Part shown: piece after piece, positions 1 through 10,086 of the stretch | How the letters are laid out: the number at the start of each line of letters is the position of its first letter | Numbering within the stretch: the stretch's first letter is position 1 | Source: a candidate division WOR-3 bacterium | Lineage (GTDB): Bacteria; Hydrothermota; Tepidihabitantia; SM23-42 | Assembly (NCBI GenBank): GCA_029858255.1 | Contig: JAOUFJ010000007.1 | Coordinates: 1-64,000 of the forward strand | Direction: 5' to 3' | Length of the DNA: 64,000 nucleotides | Notes under the pieces: model-generated | Database searches by the model: none | What the model was told of the DNA's origin: nothing | The model's input: the letters and a program-made list of their open reading frames with translations, nothing else | Program-made: the position numbers and the translations under genes

Positions 1-42
1 TACTCTAAAAGGTGCCTGTCCCCTATTCGTTGTATCTGACGA

Positions 43-2397
43 TTATTTCAGTAGTACGACCTTTTCAACCACCGCAGATTGTTCTGTCTCGAGTTTAACG
101 AAGTAGATTCCGGCAGAAGTTTTCCGGCCTGAGTTATCATTACCGTCCCACTGAACAGATATCGGATAACCGATAACAGATTTCAGATCAAAAGACCTGA
201 CCAGACGACCACTTGCGTCGTAGATACTCAGGCTGGATGCCATATCGCCGTTACCCAGCATGAAGGATATGCTTACCGTATTTTTGGATACTGTTGGAAC
301 AACCCTTAGCACCGGTTGAATGGCTTTCAAACCAGAACCATTCTCCGCGATTCCGATAAAGCTCGCCAGGTTACCCAGTTCCCATGCCAGCAGCGATGGA
401 TCGCCAGGACTCTCAGATGGGACTCGGTAGAATTGCGCGATGAGTCTCAGGGCGTTGTATGTTGTCGTATTCAGACCACTAAGGTCGACCGAATCCACGG
501 CTAACGCAGAATAGAAGCCAGTCGCATTGCCGGGCAGATCACCATCCGGGATCAATTGCCAGGTCGAACCATTGTTGTATTCTACCTGGATCCCGATCGA
601 ATCACCGGCCGTTGCTTTATACCAAGCCGCAGTTCCCCAGTTCGGACGGTTGTACATACCAGCCAAGTCATCAAAAACCACCGGCGTACTAGTGACGGTT
701 CCTTCGTTGCCAGAAGTCTGGAACGTGTACCTCAATGCTACGTTATCGCATGCTCCTGCCCAACCCCAGTGCGATGCCGAAGTGCTGTCACTGTAAAACC
801 AGTTGAACTGAACAGAATCACACGGCAGATAAGATGTGAGGTCGATGGTTGCCGTACCGCTCGCGCTCGTGGTATAGAGGGCGATATCGGTCCAGGTTGT
901 CCAGCTGCTTCCGGTAAACCGGCGCATCTTGACACGCATCTTCTCCCCGGTCTCATAGAGTCTGAAACCATAGCCGTATACAATATCCAGATCAGATGCA
1001 GCGGGAGGGATCGCAACCGCCGGAGATATCAATTCTTCGTTGTAACTAGTAGAACCGCTTCCAGCATCGTCATCCGAGTAGTAAGCATACGCTGAACCAT
1101 AGTCAGGCGGAGTGTAAGCACCGATGTCACCAGTTGTGCCTACTGTCCACTCATACGGGTCGCTGTTGCCATTAACCACGGTCCATCCAGCCGGCATGGT
1201 TCCGGTTTCGAAATCTTCAAAGAAGAAGGTATCGATCAACGTAGCACCGCCTGGTATGATTATTATGCTGTCACCGGCAACCGTCGTCGCGAAGAAGAGA
1301 CTCCCGCTGAATTGCTCGGCCTTGGTTTGATACCAGCTACACGTATTCACTGGAAGACCTGTGAGCACTGTAAGCGAATGCGCACTAGTGTATGGGGTCC
1401 ACAAGCCGGTTCCGCTCGGGTCTGACGCCCTTACCTTCCACCAATATGTCTCATTATTGGTAAGCGGGGACGGAAACGTAAAGTAAAAGTTGCTGCCGCT
1501 TGCCTGCGGTGAACTTGTTGTGCTCTCAGGATTGGCAAAGTTCGGATCAGTATCCCACATTATCCTGTACGCGATATCATCGCCCTGCGGGTCTACTGAA
1601 TTAAGCACAAGAGTAGGCTGCGATTCCGGCACACGCACACAGTTAAATGGCTGCACGATCGCAGGAATAGACGGCGCGCCGACGAGATCAGGCAGTTCGA
1701 CGATTCCTGCCTGAAAGACTTCTTTGTCGCCCGTATCCTCCTGAATCCAGGCGTAGATCCGGCACCTTTCTTGATCCCACCCTAAAGGTACATTGAAAGC
1801 ACGGCTGAAGGTCACAGAATCTCCGGGAGCGACGGTGACCGTTTCACCAAGTTCATTCGGCAGATAATCACGCGCAACATCGTTGTGCCAGGTATCACCG
1901 TTGGGCGCTACGTAATAACAACTATCCTCAACGATAACAAAATACACCCGCGCGGTTATGCTTGCGGTTGAGTCATTCCTGAATTGCGCATATATCGTAC
2001 CGTCACCGCGGTTCGGCATGTACATTCCCCACATTGTCACAGTTACCGGTGACGGTTGATTCATCCGGTTCGTTATAGCGGCCGAATAACCAGCCGACAC
2101 TTGATCGCCATCCACATAGCAATCCGGTGTGTAGGAGACGCCGTAGAAATTGAATCCCCGGTTTGCTCCTTCCGCACAATAAAGTGGATAGCTGCTCACA
2201 AGATGGATCTCGACGAGCGCCACCCGATCAGGATAAGTCGCTGCTATTTGTGCCAGTTGACCACTGACAGATGTGCAAGTGCCTCAGCCTTCCTGGTACA
2301 TTTCTTCAACCATGACCACTCGCTCTGCTCCAGCCGCGGTGTTGACAAGACCCAACCCCAGCAGTAACGCCAGGCTCATACCAACGAAACGCTTCAT
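43..2397 (-). CDS. Secreted thioredoxin-like selenoprotein with T9SS-type sorting domain
   Basis: Two open stretches in the same frame are separated by a single TGA (2284-2286). Read through, they give 784 residues. The start ATG at 2397 has an AGGAGG (2402-2407) and opens a signal peptide (about 1-24). Residues 38-41 then read U-G-T-C in a thioredoxin-like context (EEMYQEG before it, a cis-Pro-like YTPDCYVDG loop after it). Beyond lie a fibronectin-III-like region, a MAM/immune-inhibitor-A-like beta-sandwich beginning FFFEDFETG, and a C-terminal FlgD-like sorting domain ending KVVLLK. A hairpin with SECIS geometry follows the TGA. I infer an exported, surface-anchored redox protein with Sec38 and Cys41 as the active pair. 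The alternative is a nonsense mutation, but the domain continues intact across the TGA. Substrate unknown. Confidence 0.8.
2251..2269 (-). promoter_or_regulatory. Putative bacterial SECIS hairpin of the first selenoprotein
   Basis: On the minus strand a 7-bp stem (TGTCAGT with ACTGGCA, one G-U pair) closes a 5-nt loop GGTCA. The loop starts 21 nt after the in-frame TGA and its first two bases are G. Known bSECIS elements have an apical loop about 16-37 nt downstream with a G in its first two positions, so the geometry fits. It is a short hairpin and would be weak evidence alone; its value lies in following a UxxC codon context. Confidence 0.55.
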
Positions 2398-2722
2398 AAA
2401 ACCTCCTTTTTGCATAATAATGCCTCCCACGCAAAAACGTACTCTTTGCCCTTTTGTATATACGGTTCCCCGCCTATTGATGTACACCCCTGAATTCCGT
2501 TCTGAACTCGTAATTGTAAACATAATAAATACCCGCGTCAATGGTTATCGAAACTCCGTGTTCGTATCTCCCCGTAAATCCCACCCTCAATCGGAATTCC
2601 CAATGCCCATTGACTTTAGTTGAATAATGAACTATAATGTTGGGGGGTTATTCGGTTGCGGGGTTAGGAAAATGTAAACGGAAATCGGATCATTTGGGCA
2701 TGAAACGCAACTACATGATATT
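2398..2722. other. Divergent intergenic region
   Basis: This region separates two divergently transcribed secreted-protein genes. It holds the AGGAGG site of the minus-strand gene (2402-2407) and a strong plus-strand promoter (2610-2638). No convincing minus-strand promoter hexamer pair was found; TA-rich TATATA (near 2458-2463) is a weak -10 candidate. No RNA gene or repeat was seen. Confidence 0.5.
2610..2638 (+). promoter_or_regulatory. Sigma-70-type promoter for the CapA/PKD gene
   Basis: TTGACT at 2610-2615 and TATAAT at 2633-2638 are separated by 17 nt. The gene starts at 2723, which gives a leader of about 80 nt. Confidence 0.7.
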
Positions 2723-5700
2723 ATGACAAAAATTAGCAGAACATTGATCCTTTATACAGTCATGATTGCTTTAGTTATCAGTCCAGCCATTCTTGCTGCA
2801 CAAGGCAATGAAGTTACCCATCGTAACGTCATACTACAGGCACGGGCCGATACGATTGAGAATTTCGATGACGGCATCATACAACTGTATTCCTATCCTA
2901 ACGAGGATATGGATCCTGATGCTTGGGCACTCGATTCGCTCATAACCTACAATAATTCTGCATTCTCACTGAAGTTGTGGGGCAACACCTGGAAAATAGA
3001 GAGCATTGTTCCGGTCACGCTCGACACGAGCGACGTCTGGAAAGTGTCCGCCTACATAGATACGCTTGCTGAAATCCAGGGATTCGGATTGCGCGACACC
3101 GCGCATACTCTGTTTTATTCTTTTGCCGGAACACAGCAACTAAATCCCGAGGACTGGGTTACTGTATATCAAGGAGCCTTTCCTCAACGGGTCTGGAACA
3201 ATTACCTATTACCGGTCGGCCAGGACTGGCTCGCATATTACGATTACCTGCCAACGATCACGGGTATTGTCTTTATTAACGATCGTGATTATGATCCCGA
3301 CGGCGTAGTATACTTCGATGACGTCCTCGATATCACATTCGACCTACCGATGGCACCGCAGGTTACTATCGATCATGTGCCCGGTAAGGTTTACAGAGAC
3401 GCTCATGGTACACGGCTTATCGATGTTCAGTTTTACAGCACAGTAATAGATACCGACTCTTGGTATCATGACTATTTCTGGTATTTTGGCGATGATTCGA
3501 CGAGCACGGAACCTAATCCGTATCATACCTACATTGTCGAAGACGATCATCCCTACACGGTACTGCTCGAAGTAGTAGACAGCACGAACTTGTGGGGACG
3601 GGCGATATGCCAGATAACGGTGGATCCCGGACAAACGACATTCCCTTTAACAATGAATTTCGTTGGGGACATAATGCTCGCGAGAAGGTATGAATACCCG
3701 GGCGGTATAATTCCGACGCTGGGTGTTGAAGCTATTTTCGAACCAACCCTCCATTATCTGGGCAACATCGCTGAAGTCACCGTGGCTAACCTGGAATGTC
3801 CATTGACAGACATGGGAACGCCGCACCCAACCAAACCCATCATATTCAGAGGCTCTCCCGAGAACGTGGCTGGCCTCGTCTATGCTGGCATCGACGTCGT
3901 CACCATTGCCAACAATCATATCATAGATTACGGATTGGAGGGCTTACAGCAAACACAGGCTGTGCTTGACTCAAATGATATTATTTATTCAGGTGCAGGC
4001 GCGAATTCTTACGAGGCTTATCTTCCGCTTTTCATTAACAGGAAGGGTACGAGCATTGCCTTCCTGGCTTCGAGCGACCGAACCGGGCAGTATGACAACT
4101 ACCAGCCGTACCTGAACGCAGGCTTCAACAAACCAGGATTTGCCAATTTAACCCAGTATGACGTCTCCCGACAAATCCAGGCAGTTGAGAACGATGCCGA
4201 CATCATCATCATCGAGATGCATTCGGGCGATGAATACAATCCAGTACCCGAGACTTTCGGTATGGACCGGAGAGACTTCGACGAGGAGGAAATGTATTCA
4301 CCATTCCTGTTCATACCGAGCAGGAGCGATATCGCTGACCGGCACCACGCAATTGACGAAGGTGCTGATCTCGTAGTCTGCCATCACGTGCACGTTCTAC
4401 AGGGCATGGAAGTCTATGATGGCAAACTGATTGCGCATTCATTGGGTGATTTCACATTCGACCTGAACTACCCGGAAACGTACCCGTCAATGATACTTAA
4501 CGCAAAGATAGACAATACTGGCTTCAATCAATATCGCGCGGTACCGGTATACATAGATGATTACATTCCCAGACGTGCACATGGTGAACTTGGATTGTAC
4601 ATTCTCGACTATCTCGCTCGCCGCACCAGGGATCTGGATACATATCTTATTGTCGACCGCGACAGCGTGACCGCACAGGTTGTTCTCGATACCGCAGGTC
4701 TCACATCCACGATTACTGCATTCGCTGACACGGTCGAGTTGCGCGAAGAAGACAATGCATGGATATCAAACCCGCTGCGTCTCGCCAAAGAGGGAGACAT
4801 CGCTTCGATAGCGGACATCAACCCCTATGGAGACTGGCAATTCCGCCTCGGCAGGGAAATGGTCTGGTTCGGCAATTGTGAGGACGAAGGCTGCACAATG
4901 TGGCTGCTTGACCATCCTGATGAATTCTACGACGACAGCATTTTTTATGCCGGGGTAAGGTCTTTATGCCAGTACCGTTCACAACAAAATGTAACAATAG
5001 CTACTCACTTCGAAAACCGCCTGCCATGCTATTCTGATACTACTGACTACACGGTATGCGGATACATCAGAACAGATAATGGAAACAACGCCGAGGTGTT
5101 GATCAGGTTTTACCAATCACGCACAAGCGGGCTTTCTATTGGTTCAGAGTCTGCCGGACAGGTCAGTGGTACAAACGACTGGGCTTTCTATTATAATAAT
5201 TTCGCTCCGGCAAATGGTACCAACTATTTTGATGTTTGGTTAAGGAGCGAAGGCCCGCAAACGGGTGATGGGTACGCCTGGTTTGACAATGTCGGCATCA
5301 TCGAATGGGGAGATTGGCAGACATTCACCATCCCTGCAGAGATCACAACACCGAATGATTACTATTGGATTCAGATAAGAACTGACGTTGAGACAATCAG
5401 CGCCGTGGTATCTTATGAAGAAGAGCATTACAGTATACAGACTGCGGTGAATGATTACAAGAAAGAAACCATAAATTCAACCTACCTGCGTTGTTTTCCG
5501 AATCCCGCAATATCCAACATCAATTTCCAGTACTATCTTACCGAGCCCGCGGAAGTCGAGCTGAGAATATATAACATCCTCGGTCAGGAAGTAAGAACCT
5601 TGAGCAGCGGTCACCAGCTTGCAGGGCGCAAGACGATCCAATGGGATGGATACGATAATCAACACAGACGTCTCAGTACTGGAGTTTACTTTTGCCGATT

Positions 5701-5749
5701 GCAGGCAGGTAACGATGAACAAACAAGGAAAGTAATCCTGTTGAAATAA
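2723..5749 (+). CDS. Secreted CapA-family phosphoesterase-like protein with PKD and sorting domains
   Basis: A 1008-residue exported protein. A signal peptide (about 1-27) is followed by a beta-rich N-terminal region, a PKD-like domain (about 210-300, FWYFGDDST), and a CapA/PGA_cap domain (about 312-630). The latter has the family's metal-site motifs FVGDIMLA, NLECPLT, IANNHIIDYG, EMHSGDEY and VCHHVHV. A second beta region and a FlgD-like T9SS sorting domain (about 925-1008, GVYFCRLQAG, ending KVILLK) follow. CapA relatives act in poly-gamma-glutamate or surface-polymer metabolism; the substrate here is unknown. The PKD and sorting domains suggest it is displayed on the cell surface. A second, simpler CapA homologue lies at 37409-38455. 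Confidence 0.85.
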   Translation: MTKISRTLILYTVMIALVISPAILAAQGNEVTHRNVILQARADTIENFDDGIIQLYSYPNEDMDPDAWALDSLITYNNSAFSLKLWGNTWKIESIVPVTLDTSDVWKVSAYIDTLAEIQGFGLRDTAHTLFYSFAGTQQLNPEDWVTVYQGAFPQRVWNNYLLPVGQDWLAYYDYLPTITGIVFINDRDYDPDGVVYFDDVLDITFDLPMAPQVTIDHVPGKVYRDAHGTRLIDVQFYSTVIDTDSWYHDYFWYFGDDSTSTEPNPYHTYIVEDDHPYTVLLEVVDSTNLWGRAICQITVDPGQTTFPLTMNFVGDIMLARRYEYPGGIIPTLGVEAIFEPTLHYLGNIAEVTVANLECPLTDMGTPHPTKPIIFRGSPENVAGLVYAGIDVVTIANNHIIDYGLEGLQQTQAVLDSNDIIYSGAGANSYEAYLPLFINRKGTSIAFLASSDRTGQYDNYQPYLNAGFNKPGFANLTQYDVSRQIQAVENDADIIIIEMHSGDEYNPVPETFGMDRRDFDEEEMYSPFLFIPSRSDIADRHHAIDEGADLVVCHHVHVLQGMEVYDGKLIAHSLGDFTFDLNYPETYPSMILNAKIDNTGFNQYRAVPVYIDDYIPRRAHGELGLYILDYLARRTRDLDTYLIVDRDSVTAQVVLDTAGLTSTITAFADTVELREEDNAWISNPLRLAKEGDIASIADINPYGDWQFRLGREMVWFGNCEDEGCTMWLLDHPDEFYDDSIFYAGVRSLCQYRSQQNVTIATHFENRLPCYSDTTDYTVCGYIRTDNGNNAEVLIRFYQSRTSGLSIGSESAGQVSGTNDWAFYYNNFAPANGTNYFDVWLRSEGPQTGDGYAWFDNVGIIEWGDWQTFTIPAEITTPNDYYWIQIRTDVETISAVVSYEEEHYSIQTAVNDYKKETINSTYLRCFPNPAISNINFQYYLTEPAEVELRIYNILGQEVRTLSSGHQLAGRKTIQWDGYDNQHRRLSTGVYFCRLQAGNDEQTRKVILLK

Positions 5750-5793
5750 GGGATAGTTGCTGATTAACTGGTATATTTGTATGAAATAATATT

Positions 5794-6243
5794 ATGTTTA
5801 GTAAAAAAGAACTGATTGCATACTGCGGACTATACTGCGGTGATTGCGCAGGATATTCTGGCGAGATAGCGGAAGCTGCGAAGAAACTGAAAGACACAAC
5901 GCAACGGTACAAATTCCGACAAACGGCAAAAAACCTCTTCTCCAAGGAATTGAAGGATTATGATACATTTTGTGAGATGATGGATTTCATGACGCAACTC
6001 AAGTGTCCCAAAACGTGCAGGCAAATAAAACCGAATGAAGTGAAATGTGAAATATCGAAATGCTGCCGGGATAACGGATTCTTTGCGTGTCACGAATGTA
6101 GTACTTTTGAGAGGTGTGACAAGCTGGGGAAAATGGCCGGTCTGCACGGTGATTCCTGTATAAAAAACCTAAGATCAATAAAGAAAATGGGTATTGAAGC
6201 ATGGAGCCGCGAGGGCAAACGCTTCTGGTTTGCGGACGATTAA
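5794..6243 (+). CDS. DUF3795 cysteine-rich protein
   Basis: A 149-residue cytosolic protein starting with ELIAYCGLYCGDC, the hallmark of DUF3795. It has further Cys clusters (CPKTC, CEISKCCRDN, CHECSTFERC), about fourteen cysteines in all, which suggests bound zinc or an Fe-S cluster. Function is unknown for the family. No Shine-Dalgarno sequence is obvious. It is followed 12 nt later by the UPF0045 gene and is probably co-transcribed with it. Confidence 0.8.
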   Translation: MFSKKELIAYCGLYCGDCAGYSGEIAEAAKKLKDTTQRYKFRQTAKNLFSKELKDYDTFCEMMDFMTQLKCPKTCRQIKPNEVKCEISKCCRDNGFFACHECSTFERCDKLGKMAGLHGDSCIKNLRSIKKMGIEAWSREGKRFWFADD

Positions 6244-6255
6244 GGGGAGGTTAGG

Positions 6256-6576
6256 ATGAGTCTCATGGCAATAGTATCAATGACCCCTCTTGGCAAAGGT
6301 GAGAGCGTCAGTCAACACGTGGCCGAGGTCGTTGATGTAATAGACAGGTCGGGGATTCCGTATGTCATCACGCCCATGGGCACGATAATCGAAAGCGAGA
6401 CGTGGGATGACCTAATGGAGGTTCTGAAGAAAGGCTTTGAATCTATCGTAGAAGACTGCCCCAGGGTTTCGATCTCTATTAAGATCGACTACCGGAAGGG
6501 AAAATCGGGCCGTATTAGATCTAAGATCGACTCTCTCGAAAGCAAATTGCACAGACGTCTCCCGACAACAGAGTGA
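6256..6576 (+). CDS. MTH1187/UPF0045-family thiamine-binding protein
   Basis: A 106-residue protein matching the UPF0045 (DUF77, MTH1187/YkoF-like) ferredoxin-like fold, with MAIVSMTPLGKGESVSQHVAEV at the N-terminus and YVITPMGTIIESETWDDLMEVL in the middle. Family members bind thiamine or pyrimidine derivatives and form oligomers in the cytosol. A GGGGAGG site lies 7 nt upstream of the ATG. It probably forms a unit with the DUF3795 gene. The link between the two is not explained. Confidence 0.8.
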   Translation: MSLMAIVSMTPLGKGESVSQHVAEVVDVIDRSGIPYVITPMGTIIESETWDDLMEVLKKGFESIVEDCPRVSISIKIDYRKGKSGRIRSKIDSLESKLHRRLPTTE

Positions 6577-6648
6577 AGACGGTCTCGGCAGCACATTGAA
6601 GTTTGTAGTTGAATTATCCCGACTAAGCGCAAGAAATACAATTGTTCA

Positions 6649-9600
6649 TCAGAAGTGAAAGCCCGTATCACTTAGCACCTTCAAACAAGCCTTTACGATT
6701 TTCACGTCATAGAGTTTCTTCTTGTTGACTTTTATCTCGGTAATGGCCTTATCTTTGCCGCGCGCCGGCCGGTATGGACGGTGCGCCATCATTGACTCAA
6801 CGACATCAGCGACCGCGAGAATCTTTGCTTCCATCAAAATATCGCTACCCTTAAGGCCCATGGGATATCCGGAACCATCGAGTCTCTCGTGATGCTGGAA
6901 TACGATTTCCGCAACCTGCCACGGAAATTCTATTGTCCTCAGTATATCATAACCGACGAGTACGTGATCTTTGACCAGGGCGAATTCCGCATCACTCAAA
7001 CTGCTTGGTTTGTTCAGTATCCCCGCCGGCACGTTTATCTTTCCGATATCATGCACGAGTGCGGCAACGTGCAGCCCCTCCTTCTGGTGACTGGGCAATT
7101 TCATTTTCTTGGCGATCGCGTCGGCCAAGATGGCAACGCGGTGCTGGTGACCAGCAGTATACGGGTCTCTTTTTTCTACCGCCGATGTCAACGCATTGAT
7201 CGTGTCCTCGAGCACTTTCTGCATCCGGTCGTAACTCTTACGCAATTCCTCCTGAGTCCGCTTGTAATCTGTCATGTCACGGGCAATACCCAGAACGACA
7301 GTTTTGCCGTCGATCTTCACCGGGTATGTTCTTATGCCCACGATTGTCTTACTTCCATCCTTTCGAGTAAGAGTGAACTCATCCGGGCCAGTTCGATGTC
7401 CCATGGCGTTACGAGCAAGAAGTTCATATATACTTGGGATCTGATCGGACGACAGCAATTTGGCCTTCACAAAACTCTTACCGATCAGCTCATGCTTTTT
7501 GTAGCCAACTATTTCCTCAATTGCCTTGTTACCATCGAGAAAATTTCCTTTCAGATCGGTCAGAAAATAGCCATCCGGCGCGTACTCGAACAACAACTTC
7601 AATCTTTCTTCTGAATTTTTTATTTCTTCTTCGGCTGTCTTTCGCAAGGTCACATCCCAAATGTAGGAACGAGTACCGATGATACTACCGTCATCCCTCA
7701 TCGCGGTCGCATCGCATTCAAGGTAGACAATCCCCCCATCACTACGAACTCCCCTGAATTCATGCCTGAACGTCTCGGTCTTCCCTTGAATGAGCGCCTG
7801 ACGGATTCTTACCACGCGCTCAAAATCATCAGGATGCACAATCGACTCCAACTCTTTCTTTCCCATTTCGTCAAATGAATATCCGAGCAACTCAGCAAAT
7901 CTTTTGTTGTAGTAACTGAATTTACCATCGCGGTCAATGAGCAATATCGCCGCACCTGCCTTTTCGACCAGATCTCGATAGCGCTCTTCAGATTCACGCA
8001 GTTTCATTTCTGATTGTTTGCGATCGCTAATATCACGTACGACGCCCTGGATCCATTTTCTATCGCCAATTTCGAATAGACTCGCAGAAACCTCGGCAGG
8101 AAAGACTGAACTATCCTTCTTCTTGAAATATATTTCGAAATTCACAAACCCGTCTTTGACGATGTCTTTGAATGCCTTAGCCGACTTTGCCACTTGGTCT
8201 GCCGGGTGGAAATTGGCGACTGTCATCTCGAGGATCTCCGCTTTTTTGTATCCGAAAAGCGCCTCTGCACGGCTATTCGCATCCGTGATATTGCCTGCCA
8301 CGTCATGTATGAAAATCGCATCATTGGAACTATGAAACAAGTTACGGTATTTCTCCTCGCTATCCTTCAATGCCCTTACCGCACGCTTCCGTTCTGTAAT
8401 ATCACGCGTGGTGGCAACAAATGCAATAGGCTTACCATGGCCATCTCTGATCAAAGATGCGTTGAGCTCTCCGTGGAAATGAGTACCGTCATTTTTCAGC
8501 AATACGTACTCCACGTCTCTCACTATCCCTTTCTCAAAGGTTTTCTTCATATTTGCCATGGCTTTCTTGTGATCTTTAGGGTCGATCATTTCAAATGCGC
8601 TCTTGCCGAGCAAATCTTTGGGCTTATCATAACCATGAAGTGTCAGGGTCTGCGGCGCTACATATGTGATCTTTCCCTCCAGGTCGGTGACCGTAACCGC
8701 CTCCGGAGTAGTATTGACCAGAGTCCGGTATCGATCCTCTGATTCTCTCAACTTTCTCTCGGCTTGTTTTCGTGCTGTAATATCACGATAGATGGCATAA
8801 ACGCCAACTTGATTCTTGTTGATTATTATTGGCGATGCTAGCACCGACACGTCGATCAGGGTACCATATTTGCGCCGGCGCGTGGCCTCGAGCGCAACAC
8901 TTTCGCCATTTAGAGCACGTCTTGTTATAGCCCGTGCATCCTGAAAATAATCCGCCGGCACTATGAGATCGTCGATTGATTTGCCGATTGCCTCATCGCT
9001 AGCATATCCGAATATTCTGCTGAATTCACTGTTGATACGCTGCACCACACCGTCACAATCAAGCATGGCGATGCCTTCCTGCGCGCTTGCGAATAACTGT
9101 TCAAGATAGCCTGTTTCGATTCTCAATGATTTCTGGACTTCCTCACGTGCCTTTACCTCCTGCTGCAAATCGTAATATGTCCGGGCGTTTCTCAGTGCGG
9201 TCGCCGCATACGTAGCAAAGACTTCGGTTATGACCAACTCATTGTCAGTAAACTCAGTGCCTGTCCGATCGAGACACATTGCACCTAATATCTGACCATC
9301 AACGATGAACGGCGCCGTGATCGCATGTTCATTCTCCTCATCCGGTGTGCCAGGAATGTGTTGTCCGCGCGGATCACTTCCAGTATTATTAAATATCATT
9401 GCTTTCTTTGCTTCGATTGCTTTTCCCGTGAAACTTGTATCTATATTCAATGGGGTGGCCAAGATCGCTTCCTCATACGGTGGGTCGATCGCAACAACGG
9501 GCTTGAGGGTCTTTTTATCGCTCTCGAGCAAGTAGATCGCGCAGCCGTCGGCCCGGATCATAGTGCGTGCGCTTGAGGCGATACGGGTGAGAACTTCCGT

Positions 9601-10083
9601 CACATCGAGACTCTCCACCAGATAACGGGCGGTTTCGAGCATCTCTTTCTGGTAACTCGTTGTTTTTCGTAATACTTCCTCGATCCTTCTGTTTTCTGAT
9701 ATATCAGTGAATGCCGCGAAATACCCGATAATCTCACCCTGCCGTGTTCTCCTGACGAGTGTTGAAACACTTACTGGAATCCTCAGATTACTGTTGCTTT
9801 TGAGTTCACAGAAAAAGTTACGGACAACGCCGTTTTGAAGAGTGAGTCGCTGCAGTTCACCAATTTTTTCCTTATCTACAAAGAAATCAGCAAGCAATCT
9901 CCCCACGAGTGTATCTTTTGAAGAACGTATCATCTCCTCCATGGTCGTGTCTAGATCCAATATCACACCCAGGGGGCTAACGTATGCGATCGGTGTTGGC
10001 AAGAACGCCCAGATGTCTTTTATGTAGTGTTCGAATTCAACGATAGAGGTGTCTCTGATATGCTCTTGAGGTGATTTTCTCAA
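6649..10083 (-). CDS. Multi-PAS/GAF sensor with HD-GYP phosphodiesterase domain
   Basis: A 1144-residue soluble sensor. Domain order is PAS (about 20-135), GAF (about 150-300), five more PAS units (about 320-945) and a C-terminal HD-GYP domain. The catalytic HDIGK is at 1011-1015 and HHERLDGSGYP ends near 1074, so all metal-site and GYP residues are present. The family hydrolyses cyclic di-GMP. No membrane segment is seen, so the signals should be cytosolic (redox, ligand or gas through PAS/GAF). The V4R-like gene upstream ends 3 nt before this start, so the two are co-transcribed and may share a signal. It converges with the UPF0045 gene. Confidence 0.9.
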   Translation of the reverse strand: MRKSPQEHIRDTSIVEFEHYIKDIWAFLPTPIAYVSPLGVILDLDTTMEEMIRSSKDTLVGRLLADFFVDKEKIGELQRLTLQNGVVRNFFCELKSNSNLRIPVSVSTLVRRTRQGEIIGYFAAFTDISENRRIEEVLRKTTSYQKEMLETARYLVESLDVTEVLTRIASSARTMIRADGCAIYLLESDKKTLKPVVAIDPPYEEAILATPLNIDTSFTGKAIEAKKAMIFNNTGSDPRGQHIPGTPDEENEHAITAPFIVDGQILGAMCLDRTGTEFTDNELVITEVFATYAATALRNARTYYDLQQEVKAREEVQKSLRIETGYLEQLFASAQEGIAMLDCDGVVQRINSEFSRIFGYASDEAIGKSIDDLIVPADYFQDARAITRRALNGESVALEATRRRKYGTLIDVSVLASPIIINKNQVGVYAIYRDITARKQAERKLRESEDRYRTLVNTTPEAVTVTDLEGKITYVAPQTLTLHGYDKPKDLLGKSAFEMIDPKDHKKAMANMKKTFEKGIVRDVEYVLLKNDGTHFHGELNASLIRDGHGKPIAFVATTRDITERKRAVRALKDSEEKYRNLFHSSNDAIFIHDVAGNITDANSRAEALFGYKKAEILEMTVANFHPADQVAKSAKAFKDIVKDGFVNFEIYFKKKDSSVFPAEVSASLFEIGDRKWIQGVVRDISDRKQSEMKLRESEERYRDLVEKAGAAILLIDRDGKFSYYNKRFAELLGYSFDEMGKKELESIVHPDDFERVVRIRQALIQGKTETFRHEFRGVRSDGGIVYLECDATAMRDDGSIIGTRSYIWDVTLRKTAEEEIKNSEERLKLLFEYAPDGYFLTDLKGNFLDGNKAIEEIVGYKKHELIGKSFVKAKLLSSDQIPSIYELLARNAMGHRTGPDEFTLTRKDGSKTIVGIRTYPVKIDGKTVVLGIARDMTDYKRTQEELRKSYDRMQKVLEDTINALTSAVEKRDPYTAGHQHRVAILADAIAKKMKLPSHQKEGLHVAALVHDIGKINVPAGILNKPSSLSDAEFALVKDHVLVGYDILRTIEFPWQVAEIVFQHHERLDGSGYPMGLKGSDILMEAKILAVADVVESMMAHRPYRPARGKDKAITEIKVNKKKLYDVKIVKACLKVLSDTGFHF

Positions 10084-10086
10084 AAC

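Noticed and set aside
556-1095. Long plus-strand frames opposite the first selenoprotein, and similar ones opposite the HD-GYP and rnf genes
   Set aside because: They have no ribosome-binding site, domain or plausible composition and are reverse-strand shadows of confident genes.
2284-2541. A separate 85-residue gene ending at the TGA
   Set aside because: Its first 48 codons are upstream noise; the rest is the signal peptide and first thioredoxin strand of the selenoprotein.
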